64,000 nucleotides of DNA from positions 3,286,001 through 3,350,000 of the forward strand of contig JAGTWJ010000019.1 in assembly GCA_020064725.1 (NCBI GenBank), in the 5' to 3' direction. Below the pieces are notes generated by a model. It searched no databases. It was not told the origin of the DNA and worked only from the letters and a program-made list of their open reading frames with translations. Positions 33,982-46,400 of the stretch are shown piece after piece; the first letter of the stretch is position 1; each line of letters opens with the position of its first letter. This DNA is from Drechslerella dactyloides. Taxonomy: Eukaryota > Ascomycota > Orbiliomycetes > Orbiliales > Orbiliaceae. The position numbers and the translations under genes were made by a program.

Positions 33982-35566
33982 CTAGTTTGTGTACTGCTTC
34001 TGCAGCATCTTGGAGATGGTTTCCAGCTGGATGTTGCTCGTCTGCGCACCGTTAGCATGATTCTCCGTTACCGAAGAAGAGGAAAGAAAAAGATGTAGAG
34101 AAGAAGAGAACTCACTCCCTCGTAAATGGCCCCGATCTTGCTGTCGCGCCAGTACTTCTCCGCCAGCCCCTCCCGCACGAATCCCATTCCGCCCATCCAC
34201 TCCACCGCCTGCCCGGACACTCTGCCCGCAACCTGCGATGCAAGCAACTTGGCCATCGCGGCTTCCATCACGAAATTCGCGCCCGATGCCTTCGTCCTCG
34301 CGGCGTTGTACACCAGCGCCCTGGCAGCTTCGATATCCAGCCTGGCCTGCGCGAACTGGAACCGCATCCCCTGGTTGTCGCCGATCAGGCGGCCGAACTG
34401 CTTTCGCTCGTTCCAGCAATACTTGACCGCATTCTCCCAAGCACCCAGCGCCAACCCTGTCATCTGCGCGCCGATGCCGATACGGCCTTCATTCAGCAGA
34501 CCGATAGCGTATTTGTAGCCCTGACCCTCCTCGCCGAGGATATTCTCCTTGGGGACGTAGAGGTCGTCAAAGTTGAGCACGCAGGTGCTGCTGGCGCGAA
34601 TGCCGAGCTTCTTCTCCTTCTTTGCGATCGAAAAGCCCGGGAAGTTCTTCTCGGCAATGAAGGCGGTGATACCCTTGTAGCCGGCGTCCGGGTTGATGTT
34701 TGCAAAGATGATAAAGATCTCGGACTCCATGGCGTTTGTGATCCACATTTTGGAGCCGTTGATGACGTAGCCGTCGCCCTTCTTGACGGCCTTGGTCTGA
34801 AGAGCGAAGGCGTCGGAGCCGGAGGCCGGTTCAGACAGACAGAACGAGCCTGCGAAGTATAGTTTGTCAACGCGCTTGTCCGTCGAATAGCTACTAGAGC
34901 GGCGGGTGAGGCATACCGCAGCTTTCGGTGGCTAGGCGCGGGAGATACTTCTCCTTGAGGGCCTTGCTGCCGTACTTCCTAAACGCCTGGACGACAAGCG
35001 TATTCTGTTGCAGCAAATCTGATCAGTCCATGCCATCATATATATCCAGGTATACCTTTTGCTTCAGGTGTGACATACGTGAACGTCGCACAGCACCGAC
35101 ACCTAGCCAAAAGACACTTCATTAGCATGCCGGCGTCTAGCAATGAGAGAGCATATCGGCGTACACTTGGATCAACCCTGGCCAGCTCCTCAATGGCGAC
35201 AATGGCGGATGTGAATCCCATCCCGCTGCCGCCGTACTCCTCCTCGATCTCGACGGACATGAGACCTTGCTCGAACAAGCCCTCGAGGACGGTCTTGTCC
35301 ATAGCCTCGGCCTCATCCATATCCCGAACCTTGGGCAGGATGACCTCCTGTGAGAACTTGGACACGGACTCCTTGAGCATCTCTTCCTCTTCCGTGAGCT
35401 GGAAGACGGGCGTGTGCGGCATGCCCTCGGTGAAGGAGCGTATCTGACGGCCGGCACTGAGCGCGGCTGCTGGCGCGAAGGCGCGAGAGGCCGCCATTGT
35501 CGTCCTCGACGACGCCCGGGACAGGCTCGACAGCGCGGGGCGCAATGCTCGCAGAGAGGATGCCAT
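33982..35566 (-). CDS. Mitochondrial short/branched-chain acyl-CoA dehydrogenase
   Basis: Five exons (35566-35165, 35102-35079, 35004-34917, 34849-34116, 34041-33982) give 435 residues, close to human ACADSB (432). I chose the ATG at 35566 rather than the one 13 codons upstream because it opens an Arg/Ser/Ala presequence suited to mitochondrial import. Flavin and substrate motifs are visible: CLSEPASGSDAFAL, KMWITNA, ILGEEGQGYKYAIGLLNEGR, ERKQFGRLIGDNQGMRFQ and the MGGMGFVREG segment. The catalytic base is the Glu of IYEGTSNIQL near residue 415, restored by the last intron. The enzyme oxidises short or methyl-branched acyl-CoA (isoleucine or fatty-acid breakdown) and passes electrons to ETF. 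Exon 2 is a 24-nt micro-exon coding VSVLCDVH, needed to complete the family block after ELARVDPS. Confidence 0.92.
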
Positions 35567-37049
35567 TGTGGGGTATCTTGTATCTTGAGTTGTGGTCGGA
35601 TGCAATCGAATTGTGGGTGTGGAATATCGAGATCAGAGATCTCATCTAAGCCTCAGCTAGCGAATAAATATTCACGAGTCTAGCCCGATTGTGCCATCCG
35701 ATCTGTCGGGGTTCAAGCAGCCAGATTTCCAGGTCCCCGGCGTCGTGGAGGATGTCTGTATCTCACATGCATTTTGGGGAACGGCGTTCGGCTCTGGAGA
35801 GGAAACTCGGCTGAACACGGCGCAAGGAGCCGGATCGGGAATGAGGCGTGGGGGAAAATGCAACAGCAACTCGGTTCAACTACCGACGTTTCCACGGATT
35901 GGAAACTATCGGCGACAGTAATTAATTGTCGATTGGTCGAGAATGAAGAAGCGGCCTTGCTGTGTGGGATGTCAAATAGAAGTCCGTGTAGGCTGCTGTA
36001 AGATGACATGCCTTCGAGGGCATCCAGGTGTACTAAGAAGGTTTACAAGGTTTGGCATTGTGGTGCACCGTGGTGACTGCGGCTCTGCATACTAACTGTG
36101 ATCATGTAACCTAGCGTGCTCGTGATACTATAGTATACTGTCACTCTGCAACCACGCCTACGGCATTACGAGTAAGCATCTCTTAGCCTCAACCCCACTG
36201 ACTAGTCGACTCGGTTCGCAGCTTGCGGATCGTTTCGCCGAGAGCTGGGCTAAATGCCCCGGCTGAAGCGGCACGAACAGGGATCCGAGCAGCCTATATC
36301 GATTACCTCGATCGCAACTGGCTTGATGACGCGACAGACCAGCGGATGCCCATTGTCCGACAATACGGCACATGGACACGCGGTTGGACGATTAAAAGTC
36401 CAATCGGCGCCTGGAGTAGGCTAATACATCTTGCAAGCCCTTCCCAGCCCCGTCTGCAATGGGCAGTATGGACTGGCTCTGGTTCATGTACGTATAGTGT
36501 AAGTATGAGTGTCTAGCCCCGGGACTAGATACGTCTACTTATATAAATATATACTCTTCGTCGCTGCTACCCGATTAACCTCCATGAGTGCTCTAGTGTA
36601 CCGGAATACGCTTATAAAGATACACTAATCTATGGACGATTCGAGTATATATGTCGGAGGCATTGGCTCCACAGCTACCGTCTCTGCCTGTCGGCCGTTG
36701 GGCCGGCGGACCCCGGTCAGGGTCAAGCTTCCTGGCATTTTCGAATACCGGCATTAATATATAATGCTGGCGGGGCCCAGAAAACCCTCAAGGTGCATCG
36801 GAACAACCTTGGAGCGTTCCATACAGCCGTTCCTGGCCGCCTGAGAGGTGCGTTCCGTCACAATGGACTCAATCGAATACACGTCCGAGTATATATACCG
36901 CGGGGCCATCCATACGTGCAAACCCTCGTTGCTATTGATATCTCCAGCCTGTCGCTGTGCTGTATCAGATTCTGTCGGTCAGCCGTCGTCCCACCCCAGT
37001 AGCAAACTAGTACTAGACTGTCGGATATCGGGTTCGAATCAATCGAAAT
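35567..37049. other. Divergent intergenic region, acyl-CoA dehydrogenase / esterase
   Basis: Nearly 1.5 kb between two start codons. Only short overlapping frames are seen (for example 35691-35921, 36223-36516) with no recognisable product. AT-rich patches with TATATA occur at 36540-36552 and 36886-36897; the latter lies about 155 bases before the esterase start and could act as a core promoter. Confidence 0.35.
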
Positions 37050-38209
37050 ATGAAATCGACAGTTGTTATCGCAGCCGTTGCCAGCCTGACAGCACTCGCT
37101 GCTGCCGCTCCGGCCGCGGAGAAGAGGACTTTTGGGCGACACTACAATGGCTTCGACAGGCTCAAGTACCTGTTCGTTTTGTAAGTCTACATATCCATCT
37201 CCTCAGATTTGGATACGAGTATCCGCACACACTAAGACATGGGTAACAATGCAGCGGCGACTCGTATACGAGTACGGGATTCAACATGACCAACGGCTCG
37301 CCGCTGCCGACGGCTGGAAATCCGATGGGCAACCCGCCGTTTCCTGGTTGGAATTCGGCCAACGGACCCAATTGGGTCGACTATCTCACATTCACGTACA
37401 ATGCCTCGCTGCTGCAGACGTGGAACCTGGCGTACGGTGGGGCAACCATCGACACGGCGCTCGTGCAGCCGTACGCGCCCGAAGTGCTGTCGCTCAAGCA
37501 GCAAGTGCAGGACCTATACCTACCGTACCTCTCCACGCCGCCAGACCGGAGCGAACACTCGCCGTTCCCACGGTGGAAGTCGGACACGTCGCTGTTTCTG
37601 ATATGGATTGGGATCAATGATATCGGCAACTCGTGGTGGTACCAGAATACAACTTTCCACAACGTGCTGCTGGACGAATATTTCTCGCTCATGGGATCGT
37701 TGTACGATACTGGGGCGCGCAATTTCGCCTTTATTAACGTGCCGCCGGTAGACCGGTCGCCGCTGATGCTGGGGCAAGGCGACTGGGCGACGGACACGGA
37801 GAAGTTTATGCTGAAGGATTTCAATGACAAGCTGAAGGTGCGAGTGGCGGCCTTTGAGCGGGAGAAGCGGGGAACATCGACGTGGTATTTTGATAGCGCC
37901 GTGATCTTTAATGAGATTCTCGACAACCCGGAGACGGCGGAGTGGACATTCAAGAACACGACAGGGTACTGCGAGTCGTATCAGAAGTGAGTACACTATA
38001 CCTTGTCCTTCGAGATGGCTTAGAATGTTGTGTTTGAAGCAATTTGTAACGGGATGCTGACGTTCGTGTCTTCAAGTGGTACGCCGGCGTGGGATACGCT
38101 GTATCCGGAGTGCGTCTACCCAGTAGACGAATACTTTTGGCTGAACAGCTTGCATCCGACGCATTGGGTGCACAAGCAAGTTGCGAAGGCCCTCGCAGCG
38201 GCCCTGTAG
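37050..38209 (+). CDS. Secreted SGNH/GDSL carbohydrate acetylesterase, CE16-like
   Basis: Three exons (37050-37180, 37255-37986, 38077-38209) give 331 residues. The N terminus is a signal peptide, MKSTVVIAAVASLTALAAAA, followed by a short propeptide ending in Lys-Arg (EKR), a Kex2-type cleavage site. The four SGNH blocks are present: FGDSYT with nucleophile Ser47 (joined across intron 1), NLAYGGATIDTAL, WIGINDIGNSWW and the C-terminal NSLHPTHWVH. Several NxS/T sites suggest N-glycosylation. CE16 enzymes remove acetyl groups from hemicellulose oligosaccharides outside the cell. The residue three places before the catalytic His is Asn here rather than the Asp of many GDSL enzymes. The ATG chosen is the only one giving a signal peptide. 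The gene stands alone between two unrelated genes. Confidence 0.88.
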
Positions 38210-39282
38210 CTGCGATACATCGATATATAATTCTGCATTCCCAGAGTCCACTTCGCTATTCAGTTCAGTTGACGGTCGGGTGCGTACGCACAATACATTT
38301 GGCAAGCGGTCCTCCATAGTTGCATGACTCGACGACCGTGCCCGCGACATGCTATATCACACGTTATATCACTATACCCAGCAATGTATATTAGTATATC
38401 GAAGACAAATTTGTATGAAATAAAGCATTCACATGAAATAAATGCCCCACCTGGTTTAAATGTCCTGTGTCGGCCCACCCTCCGCGAGTTTGCCTCGCCT
38501 GCATCCCGAACATGCCATGCGCACGCTGCTCCGCCACAGTCGGTGGGGAATATGGTTGGGTCTTCCGCCACATATTCCCCAATGTGATTTTCAACCTCCT
38601 TCGCCACAGTTGTGCTTTCGTCATGCGCTTAAGCTTCGAGCGTTACTTCACCTTAGCCAGTCGTCGACGGGCCTCTCCGCGACTGTCGACCATTATCCCC
38701 TTCAGGCATCGCCAAGTCGCAGCTTCGATACATGCTTGCGTATGCCGGTCCACCATTGAACCTAATTGCATGGGTTCCTCCAGCGGTGCGCGAGAGAACA
38801 GGCCAGCTGAAGGGCGACGGCGGGCTGTCCAGCTGATTGGCTGCGCAAGTTGGCGCCGAGCCATGCGCCGGCCCTGAAATTGGCCCCTCTTGGGCTCCCT
38901 GGAACGGCGGGTGAGACTGCTCGAGCTTGGGCGACAGCAATGCTAGTGGCCAATCCGTGCCTCCAGCTGCGGTCGATTTAAATAAGGGAGCGGAAGCAGG
39001 TTGAATTCCTTCTGCTCGTCCTCCTTGATCGGACGATTCACCTTGACCGTACTATCATCATCGCATCTCGTCGTCGTCGTCGTTGGAGTCGCGATAGAAG
39101 GAAGACTGCAAAGTGAGTGCCGCTGCGTTGTGACGTCTTTGAGCACTTTCGACTGACCACCTGCCAGGCATCCAGCTTGACCTCACCTCATCTCCATCTC
39201 CATCTCTCGATATATATATCGATATAGCCCTCAGGAGGCACAGCTTCGACCTCGACCTCGACTTCATATCCATCTCGCCGCG
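38210..39282. other. Intergenic region before the spartin-like gene
   Basis: About 1.07 kb. Frames on both strands around 38391-38953 overlap heavily and have no recognisable product. The last 270 bases are CT-rich on the plus strand with a TATATATATCGATATA patch at 39211-39226, fitting a promoter for the downstream plus-strand gene. Confidence 0.4.
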
Positions 39283-41174
39283 ATGGTACATCATACCCCT
39301 CCGCAGGTCCTCTACGAGGTACCCAACATCAACGTCTACCACCTCGCCAACGGCGCCGAAACACGCCTCAACGAGTCGCCTGCCCCGCTGACCATGCTCA
39401 TGGTCTCCACCACCATCGTCGACCCCTTCGCAGAGAACCCCACCGAGGAGGAAGACTTCTATCTGCACGTCCAGCAGTTACCCAATCTCGATCTACCGCT
39501 GCCCGCAACCACAAAGATCTTTCGCCAATACCCTTACTCCTACCTTATACCCCGCCTCGACCTTGATGGCGGCCAGGGGAGCTGCTTCACTCGTATCGAG
39601 TTCCTGCAGAACCGTAGCCAGGACGACGTCGACACCTTTGAGACCATCCTCGCTCAGTGTACCGCATTTCTCGAAAATGCGAAGGCCCCGCCGGTCGGCG
39701 ACAAGAAGAGTGCTTCTGATTCTGCTTCTCCGCCAAGCTACGGCGCCAATGCCGAGTACTACGGCAGCGGTGCCTCCGCTGGCAGCAGCTACCCGAGCGA
39801 GAAGACCTCGTCGCGCTCCGCCCAGAAGGCCGCCGCAGGTACCACACGAGACCTTGGCGGCTACGTCCCTGGCAGCGGCATCATGGCCGGCCAGGAATAC
39901 AACTATGGCAGTGCAACCCCACCACCTGCCGCTGCCTTAGACAACCAATACCCCCACCATCAAGGCGGGCGCCTCGTCCTTGTCGATGAGCAGGATGGGC
40001 AGATCGTCGGTGAGCTCAGCGAGGGCTTCAACGTTGTCGAGACCCAGGGTGTTCATCCTGGCAGCAAGGGTAAGTTCATGTTTCCAGATGACATACCGCT
40101 TTTCTGCTACCGTTTTGCTAAAACTTTTGTCAACTTATTATAGCTCCCGTCGAGGTCACGTTGCCCTCGCAGCCCGGCTCGCACGACCTCGTTATCAAGC
40201 CCGTCGCCCCCATTGACCACGCCGACGTCTTTGGTGCCGCCGAAAGCCCGGCCTACGCTGGTTCTACAATCGTCTCCAAAGCCGCCTGGGCGTCGAAATT
40301 TATCGTCACGGCCGCCACATATGCTGCAACGGCCATGGAAAGCGGTGCCCAGAAATTCACTCAAAAGACAACACCCGTCGCGGAGCCGCTGACATTTGAC
40401 CCCACGACGCACGACCGCGTGCGCAAGATCCACAACTTCACGGCAGGCGCCTCGGGCTTCTCGTCAAAGACGATCGGCAAGGTGCAGGAAGTCGCGCAGA
40501 ACATCGGCGCCAAAATGGCCGGTAAAGTCGACAAGGACGGGAACGAGCTCTCGCGCAAAGCGCCCTCCAAACCAGGCCTGCTCAACAAGAGTCTGATCGC
40601 CTTCTCGACGTTAGCTGACGGCATCGACGCTGCGGGGAAACACCTGCTTTCCAGCGGGAGCAATGCCGCCGCAACAGTCGTGCGGCACCGCTACGGCGAG
40701 GAGGCTGGTTCGATGGCGTACGGGCTCACGTCTTCTGTCAAAAATGTCGGCTTGGTCTACGTTGATGCAGCGGGTGTGTCCCGGCGTGCGGTCGTCAAGT
40801 CCGTCGCGAAGGGTATGGTGCTGGGGAAGGTCAAGGGCGGCGGAGAGCTGGTTGCCGCCTCCGGCGACGGAACGCATGGAAGCGTTGTATACCCGCCGGA
40901 GAAGAACGAGAGTCAGCAGACGTTGTGGGTGCCTCAGGGCGGCGCTGGCGGGCCCAGCAGCCGGCCGACGACCCCGCAGCCGTACGGCCTACAGCATTCG
41001 ATGACCGCCCCGCCATCGTATGCCCCGCCGCAGCAGCAGCCGGGCCAGCCGGGCCAGCCAGGCCAGCCAGGCCATGATGGCGGCAGCTGGGGGGGCTTCG
41101 GCCGCTCGAACAGCTACACAGGACAGCCGGGACAGCCGGGACAACAGCAGAAGCCAGGCGAAAATTGGTTTTAG
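39283..41174 (+). CDS. Spartin-like senescence-domain protein
   Basis: Two exons (39283-40069, 40144-41174) give 605 residues. The N-terminal third (YEVPNINVYHLANGAE) is the conserved fungal lead-in, followed by a Ser/Ala/Tyr-rich linker. The senescence domain (PF06911) covers about residues 295-510, with a Gly/Ala-rich, amphipathic character: AAWASKFIVTAATYAA, KTIGKVQEVAQNIGAKMAGK, NKSLIAFSTLADGIDAAGKH and the final VVKSVAKGMVLGKVKGG. Spartin-family proteins act at lipid droplets and membrane contact sites in animals; the fungal role is not well known. The C-terminal 90 residues are Pro/Gln/Gly-rich with a GQP repeat. A 74-nt intron interrupts the gene at SK/APVEV, phase 1. Confidence 0.85.
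41038..41152 (+). repeat. GGCCAGCCG/GGACAGCCG coding repeat (Gly-Gln-Pro)
   Basis: Two clusters of 9-base units in the 3' end of the spartin-like gene encode GQPGQPGQPG and, after a spacer of about 50 bases, GQPGQPGQ. The near identity of the units suggests recent slippage and possible length variation between strains. Confidence 0.75.
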
Positions 41175-43499
41175 AGCGTTGCTTTCAATTCCGTCCATCT
41201 CTGTGATTGCATGAGCGTCTGTCAATTCATCTGTTCTTTTGCCTCCTTGTCCATTAATTTTGTCTACGATCTACTCTTATAATCTTACGATCCCATGCAT
41301 TCGACATCTTTGGTTGATTTGGTTTTCAAGTTGCAATGCACATGACGGCATCTATTTTCCTTATTTCGCTGTGATTAATTGATGTCAGGAAAGATCCTCG
41401 CCACACGGGATGACATGTCGTATCAATTATACATATCTAGCTCAGGCCTTCTATATTTCTCCGCGCATGGGCCAATAGGGCGCATTGCCGAGCAGTTCGA
41501 CATTCTACAAAACAGCAGTGCTGAAAGGATGCACTGCGTGTAGCCAGAATCGCAAAGAGTAATAATGTTCTTGGTTCCTCAAAAGGAGCGTGAGTCCAGC
41601 ATATCCAGCAGATGAAACGGCACATGATCGAATGGCAGACATGCGTGCACTAGATCCAGATATCTGTACCGAATGTTCAGCTAGAGGGCCAATGAGGTCT
41701 AAGACCAAATACGAGAGGCCTACCGGTTTAATGAAGTATCTCTAGCTGTATCTGCCATTTTTAGAAAGAATTCTGATATTTGCCTTTCATCCTAATGAAG
41801 TTCTCGTGCTCAAGATAAGACACAAACGAAGCATACTCGAGAAGCTTGGTGTCCAAATCGACCACAGTTCAAGAGGGGAGTTAAATAGCAAGTAATCGCT
41901 ACCGGTCAGATCTTCAATTTCTTTACGTCGAGATGCGATTGTTGCAATCTCCTCGGCATCTATGGAGGCATCTATAAAGCTTGGCATCAGGACTGCAGGC
42001 AGCAGTCCAGCTTGCTCATGATATTCCCACCAGGACGATATTCATGCATCTCTGTCTATATCAATGATATTCCTTAGCGGTATTCTAGAACGAAGGATAG
42101 GACGCAGCTTGTTACGGATTGAAGACCGGCTAAGACAGACCGGCCGTTGCAATCACAATCATTTCCTCTCGAATCTAGCTGTGTATGCTTTCAGTATATA
42201 TTAGCAGAGGCACTGGATCAGGGTATGCATTGATGAAATTTGAACCGCAATAGACTTTACCAGATAATGTCCAGATCATCCATATTCAATCCCTCCTGAT
42301 CGAAGGCATTACTTGGTCTAAGACGTAGAATAATTGCACACCTTGATAAAATCCACCATCTGAAGACTTTGAGCGTCTCCATGTGGTAATTTGTCTCGAG
42401 CGCTCAATTTTCAGTGCATACCGAGCGTATGCCAGGAAGAAACAAAAGCTTGATATAGGCCTATTAGTGGTATTGCTTGATGGCTCCCAGATCTCCGTGT
42501 TGATATCGAACCGTCCGAATAGGAGATATTGTGAAGTGGAAGTTGTCTGCTTCGAAACGAGTGTCGCGACGTTGACGAATTCAGCGGCTCGTCGAACACG
42601 TATACGGGAGCTTCTTGGGTATTCGGGCACCGAATTGTCAGCCGACTCGGTGCAAGGCGCTGCAATTGAAGTCTGTATATTGGGAAACAGCACCCCTCGA
42701 TTGACTGGAACTGTGTACATCTGACTGTGATCTTGATTGGCGTGAACTTGAGTCGATACGATGAATGTGTCCTGGAACATGCAGACGCTTTGATTTTGTG
42801 TGGCTCGGTGTTGTAGATGGTGAGCTGGCAGCAAGGGGACTCCGCAATAATCTGAAGATTACCTGCAGCGTATTTACATGCTTTGAACCCTCTCGTCCCT
42901 GGCTTGTATTCATTCCGCGCATGTATGCTAGTCAACTGACCTGGACCACAGATGTACATGCTCTTGTGTATCTACAATCGCGCTCCAAATCTGCATGTAT
43001 CCGCGCAGGTCTTGTTCCCATACATATATTGCCTGCGTAGATTGCAGCATAGGAAATATAGGCCGCCCAGATGTATAACTCATAATATATAAAAAAAGAT
43101 CCCCTCTAACAATGCGATCTGACGACGCGACGGCAATCCTTCACAATACCCACCCTGGCGCCACTGAACCCTCTAATCAAAATGCAACAGATAGCATCTA
43201 TCCAAAACGCCCGCTGAGTGGAATGAAACCGGAAGACGAACAAAGCAAGCAATCGAGCAATCAAGTATCGAAACAAAAACGCCAAACAACTTGATTCCGG
43301 AAACTCGATTCTTTTGAAGCTCTCATGGACGCAACTGGACGACGCATTCAAAATACGCAGAAAAACACACCACACTAAACATTAAGGGTATAGAAAAAAG
43401 GAAGCGAAAAGCAAGCGATTGAACGGAGAAAAAAGACAAAGCTTTACTCTCTCTTCGAGCGGTACTCACGCATGAGCACGCAAATATCTCTCGCCAGCA
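41175..43499. other. Long intergenic region with unresolved coding-like segments
   Basis: Some 2.3 kb separate the spartin-like gene (+) from the hybrid kinase (-). Two zones look more protein-like than chance: 41761-42041 on the minus strand, and 42286-42959, where frames of 113 codons (+, 42383-42724) and 182 codons (-, two phases) overlap. No family was recognised and no simple exon model joins them. AT-rich patches with TATAT occur near 42190 and 43085. Confidence 0.35.
41761..42041 (-). pseudogene. Possible gene remnant with an apparent frameshift
   Basis: The minus strand reads SWWEYHEQAGLLPAVLMPSF, then IDASIDAEEIATIASRRKEI, up to DYLLFNSPLELW in one phase. A neighbouring phase then continues VDLDTKLLEYASFVSYLEHE followed by NFIRMKGKYQNSF and a stop at 41763-41761. 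Both pieces have ordinary protein composition and abut at about 41865. Either a frameshift broke a gene or an intron with unusual sites lies here. No start codon with a good context is visible upstream, and I recognise no family. The call is tentative. Confidence 0.25.
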
Positions 43500-46400
43500 C
43501 TACTCGCGGTCGTAGCCGGCTGCTGCACCGGCCCCTGCGTCCTGATACTTGGTAACAACAGCGTGCAGTTTGGGTATCAGATCGGCGATTCTGTACGGCT
43601 TTGACACAACATCGTCCTGCCGAATCGTCCCTGTCAGCGTATAGTACTACATTAAGGGAGTGTTGTATCAACTCACCATCCCTGCCTCGAACATCTTGTC
43701 GATCTGTGCCTGCCGTGCATTCGCTGTGACAGCGATGATTGGAATATGCTTGAGCACCAAGCCATCGGCCTGCATTTCGCGAATCCGCTTGGAGCCTGCG
43801 CGAAGAGAACTTGCGTTAGTACAGTCTTTGTCCGAAAAAAGCCGCGAATAGGGCAGATTCAGTCGTCCGAACTTACATGTAAGACCATCCATCACGGGCA
43901 TCTCAACGTCCATGAGAACCAGTGATAGATCTTGTGCGTCGGCCTTGGCGTCCTTCCAGTGGACCGTCTTCTTGATCCTCTCGAGGGCCTCGACGCCGTG
44001 ATTTGCCAAGTAAGTCGTGCACCCCGCGCTTTCAAGCGCTTTTCTCAGAAGCTTCTGATTAACCAAATTGTCCTCGACGATCAGGACGTTGTAATTCAAC
44101 TTCGGCTTGTCGCTGGCGTTCCTCAGTGCTAGTTTCGCAGCACGCTTTTCCGACTTGGCAGGTCCCGCGGAAGGATAGGTGAGCATAGGCGCACTCTGAT
44201 TATTGGCGTCACGTTTCTTCGGATTCCCGGGACCGGCGGATCTGAGAACTGAAGCCTGTGGAATCTCGACTTCTGGTCGCGTGCTCCTCCGGCTTTTGAT
44301 GTAAAAAGAGAAGTTACAGCCTTTCCCAGCCTCCGATTGCACACCAATTTCTCCAGATTGCAAGTGCACGAGTTCCTTGCAGATGAACAGACCAAGTCCG
44401 CTGCCACCGTACGAGACCTCCGTTTTCGCAGTCGCCTGACTGAACTTCTGAAAGAGGTTCCGCTTCTCCACTTCCGTGAGACCTTTCCCAGTGTCTAGGA
44501 CAGAAAAGGTGAGGAAAACGGGCTCGCCGTCCCCCCAATCTGGATCGTTCGTGAGGTCGACAACATTTCGACTCGACGAGAAGAATACAAGACTCTTCTC
44601 CTCATCTGTAGCCGCAGGCTGCTCTAGCGAGCCTCCTATCGTAACAATAATCGACTTGGACGACTCCGTTCGCAGAAACTTGAGCGCGTTGGTCAAAAGA
44701 TTGATCAGAACTTGCAATAGCCTTGCGGGATCCAGTTTCACCCAGTCGATAGCCAGCCTTTTGTACGACTCATCGATCTTGAAGGTCATCTTGGTATCGC
44801 TGGAAATAGCCTCCTGCTCGAAAATTTTGAAGGCCCTCTCAACCACCGCAATCGGCTGCACATCAACCGGCGTTACGGTCAACAATGCCGAGTCGAGCTT
44901 GCTCATCGTCAAAATGTCGTCAACGACCCGTTTCTGGTGAAGAGCGCACAGGGAGATCGTCTGCGCCACGTCGATGCTCGATTCAATATCATCTAACAGG
45001 ACCTTTGAAGTTGTTGTATTTCGATATCTTTCCAGCGACTCAAGCATAGCGTCTGCACCTTGTAAGATCGCGGAAAGCGGGTTGCGCATTTCGTGGCTTG
45101 CCATATCGACAAAGTTGTCCTGCTGTCGCTTCAATTCCACGACCTCCTCCACGCGCCGTTTCTGCATATCTTCCGCGAACTTGGTCTCGGAGATGTTGGT
45201 GATGGAACCAAATACTCCCAGCAGGAAGCCGTCAGAGTCAAGCTCCGGGCTCGCCGAGAGTAACGTCCACCGATCCACTTGCCCATCAGGATGACTTGGC
45301 AGCCGCCACGGTTCCTTCCATCTGAACTCCCAGGTCATTCTTTTCTTGCCCTGGATGACCCCGAGCCAATTGGCTTCCGTCCTTGCCGCATCCGCAGGGT
45401 GCACGCTTTCCAGCCAGCGAGAAGCATCCTTGCTTCTCGGATGCGCCGATATCTCTGAAAACATCCCGTTGTGATATTCTATCTCGCCATGGAGGTCCGC
45501 GATGAAGATACCCACCGGGGCGAAATCAACAAGACGCGTAAATTTCAATTCCGAGTGTTCCACCTCTTTGGCTTTCATGGCCAGCTGCTTTGATAGCTCG
45601 ACTCTGTCGAGTGCAGCTAATCTCGCAGCTCTTCGGGCCTTGTGGACTTCTTCCTCGTGTAACACGACGCTTGCCACCGAAGTTGTCAGCTGTCTCGTCA
45701 AAAGTTGAATGAAGAGTCGGTATTCATCGTCAAATGGGCGTCTCGGGTTGATTCCCAAGATGAGGAAGCCAAGTGGAGTCTCGGGATTTGGATTGATCGG
45801 GCAAACTACAGCTGCTGTGCAGGCATCGTCGGAGAAGCCTTGAACTTCAATCCCCTCCATCAGATCTGCTGGTAGGGTTCCTGCCTCCTGACTCAAAAAG
45901 ATATTGCCCCCAATATTCAGGGCTTCTCTAAAGGCGACGGAGAACCCAGATCCGGCGTTAGATTTGAGATCGAGCGTTTGTGGTGCGGCTGGGTGACCAT
46001 CAGGAACTCCAATAGCGCACTCGAGAGAGTATACGCGGGCGTTCGAAAGACTTGAAGCATACGCAGAGGAAACTTCGCTATCGGCCGAGTCGGTCTTTTT
46101 GCAGCAGGAATACAAGATAGCGAATGGCGCGTCCCAAGGGTTTGTCTCCAAGGCGGCGAGGACATGGTTCCAGAATTCCCTTACGTCCCGAGCGCTGCCG
46201 CAACGCTCACCCACTTCCCGTAAAGTGAGCATCCTTCGTTCGGCGATGATACGTCGAGTCTTCTCAAATGCAGGACTGAGCAGACCGATGATAGATCCAT
46301 CTTCACCAATGATGGGGGATATTGACCATGAGAAATAAGTTTCTTCGCGGAATCCGTTACGGAGTATGTACAGTCGGTCATCCTCCTTGATGGTTGATTT

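Noticed and set aside
35567..35605. Alternative start 13 codons upstream in the acyl-CoA dehydrogenase gene.
   Set aside because: It adds MHPTTTQDTRYPT, which weakens the mitochondrial presequence; the next ATG gives a typical Arg/Ser-rich leader. Not decisive without a mapped transcript start.
38391..38953. Frames up to 136 codons on both strands before the spartin-like gene.
   Set aside because: Mutually overlapping, no recognisable product, and the plus-strand one lacks a sensible context.
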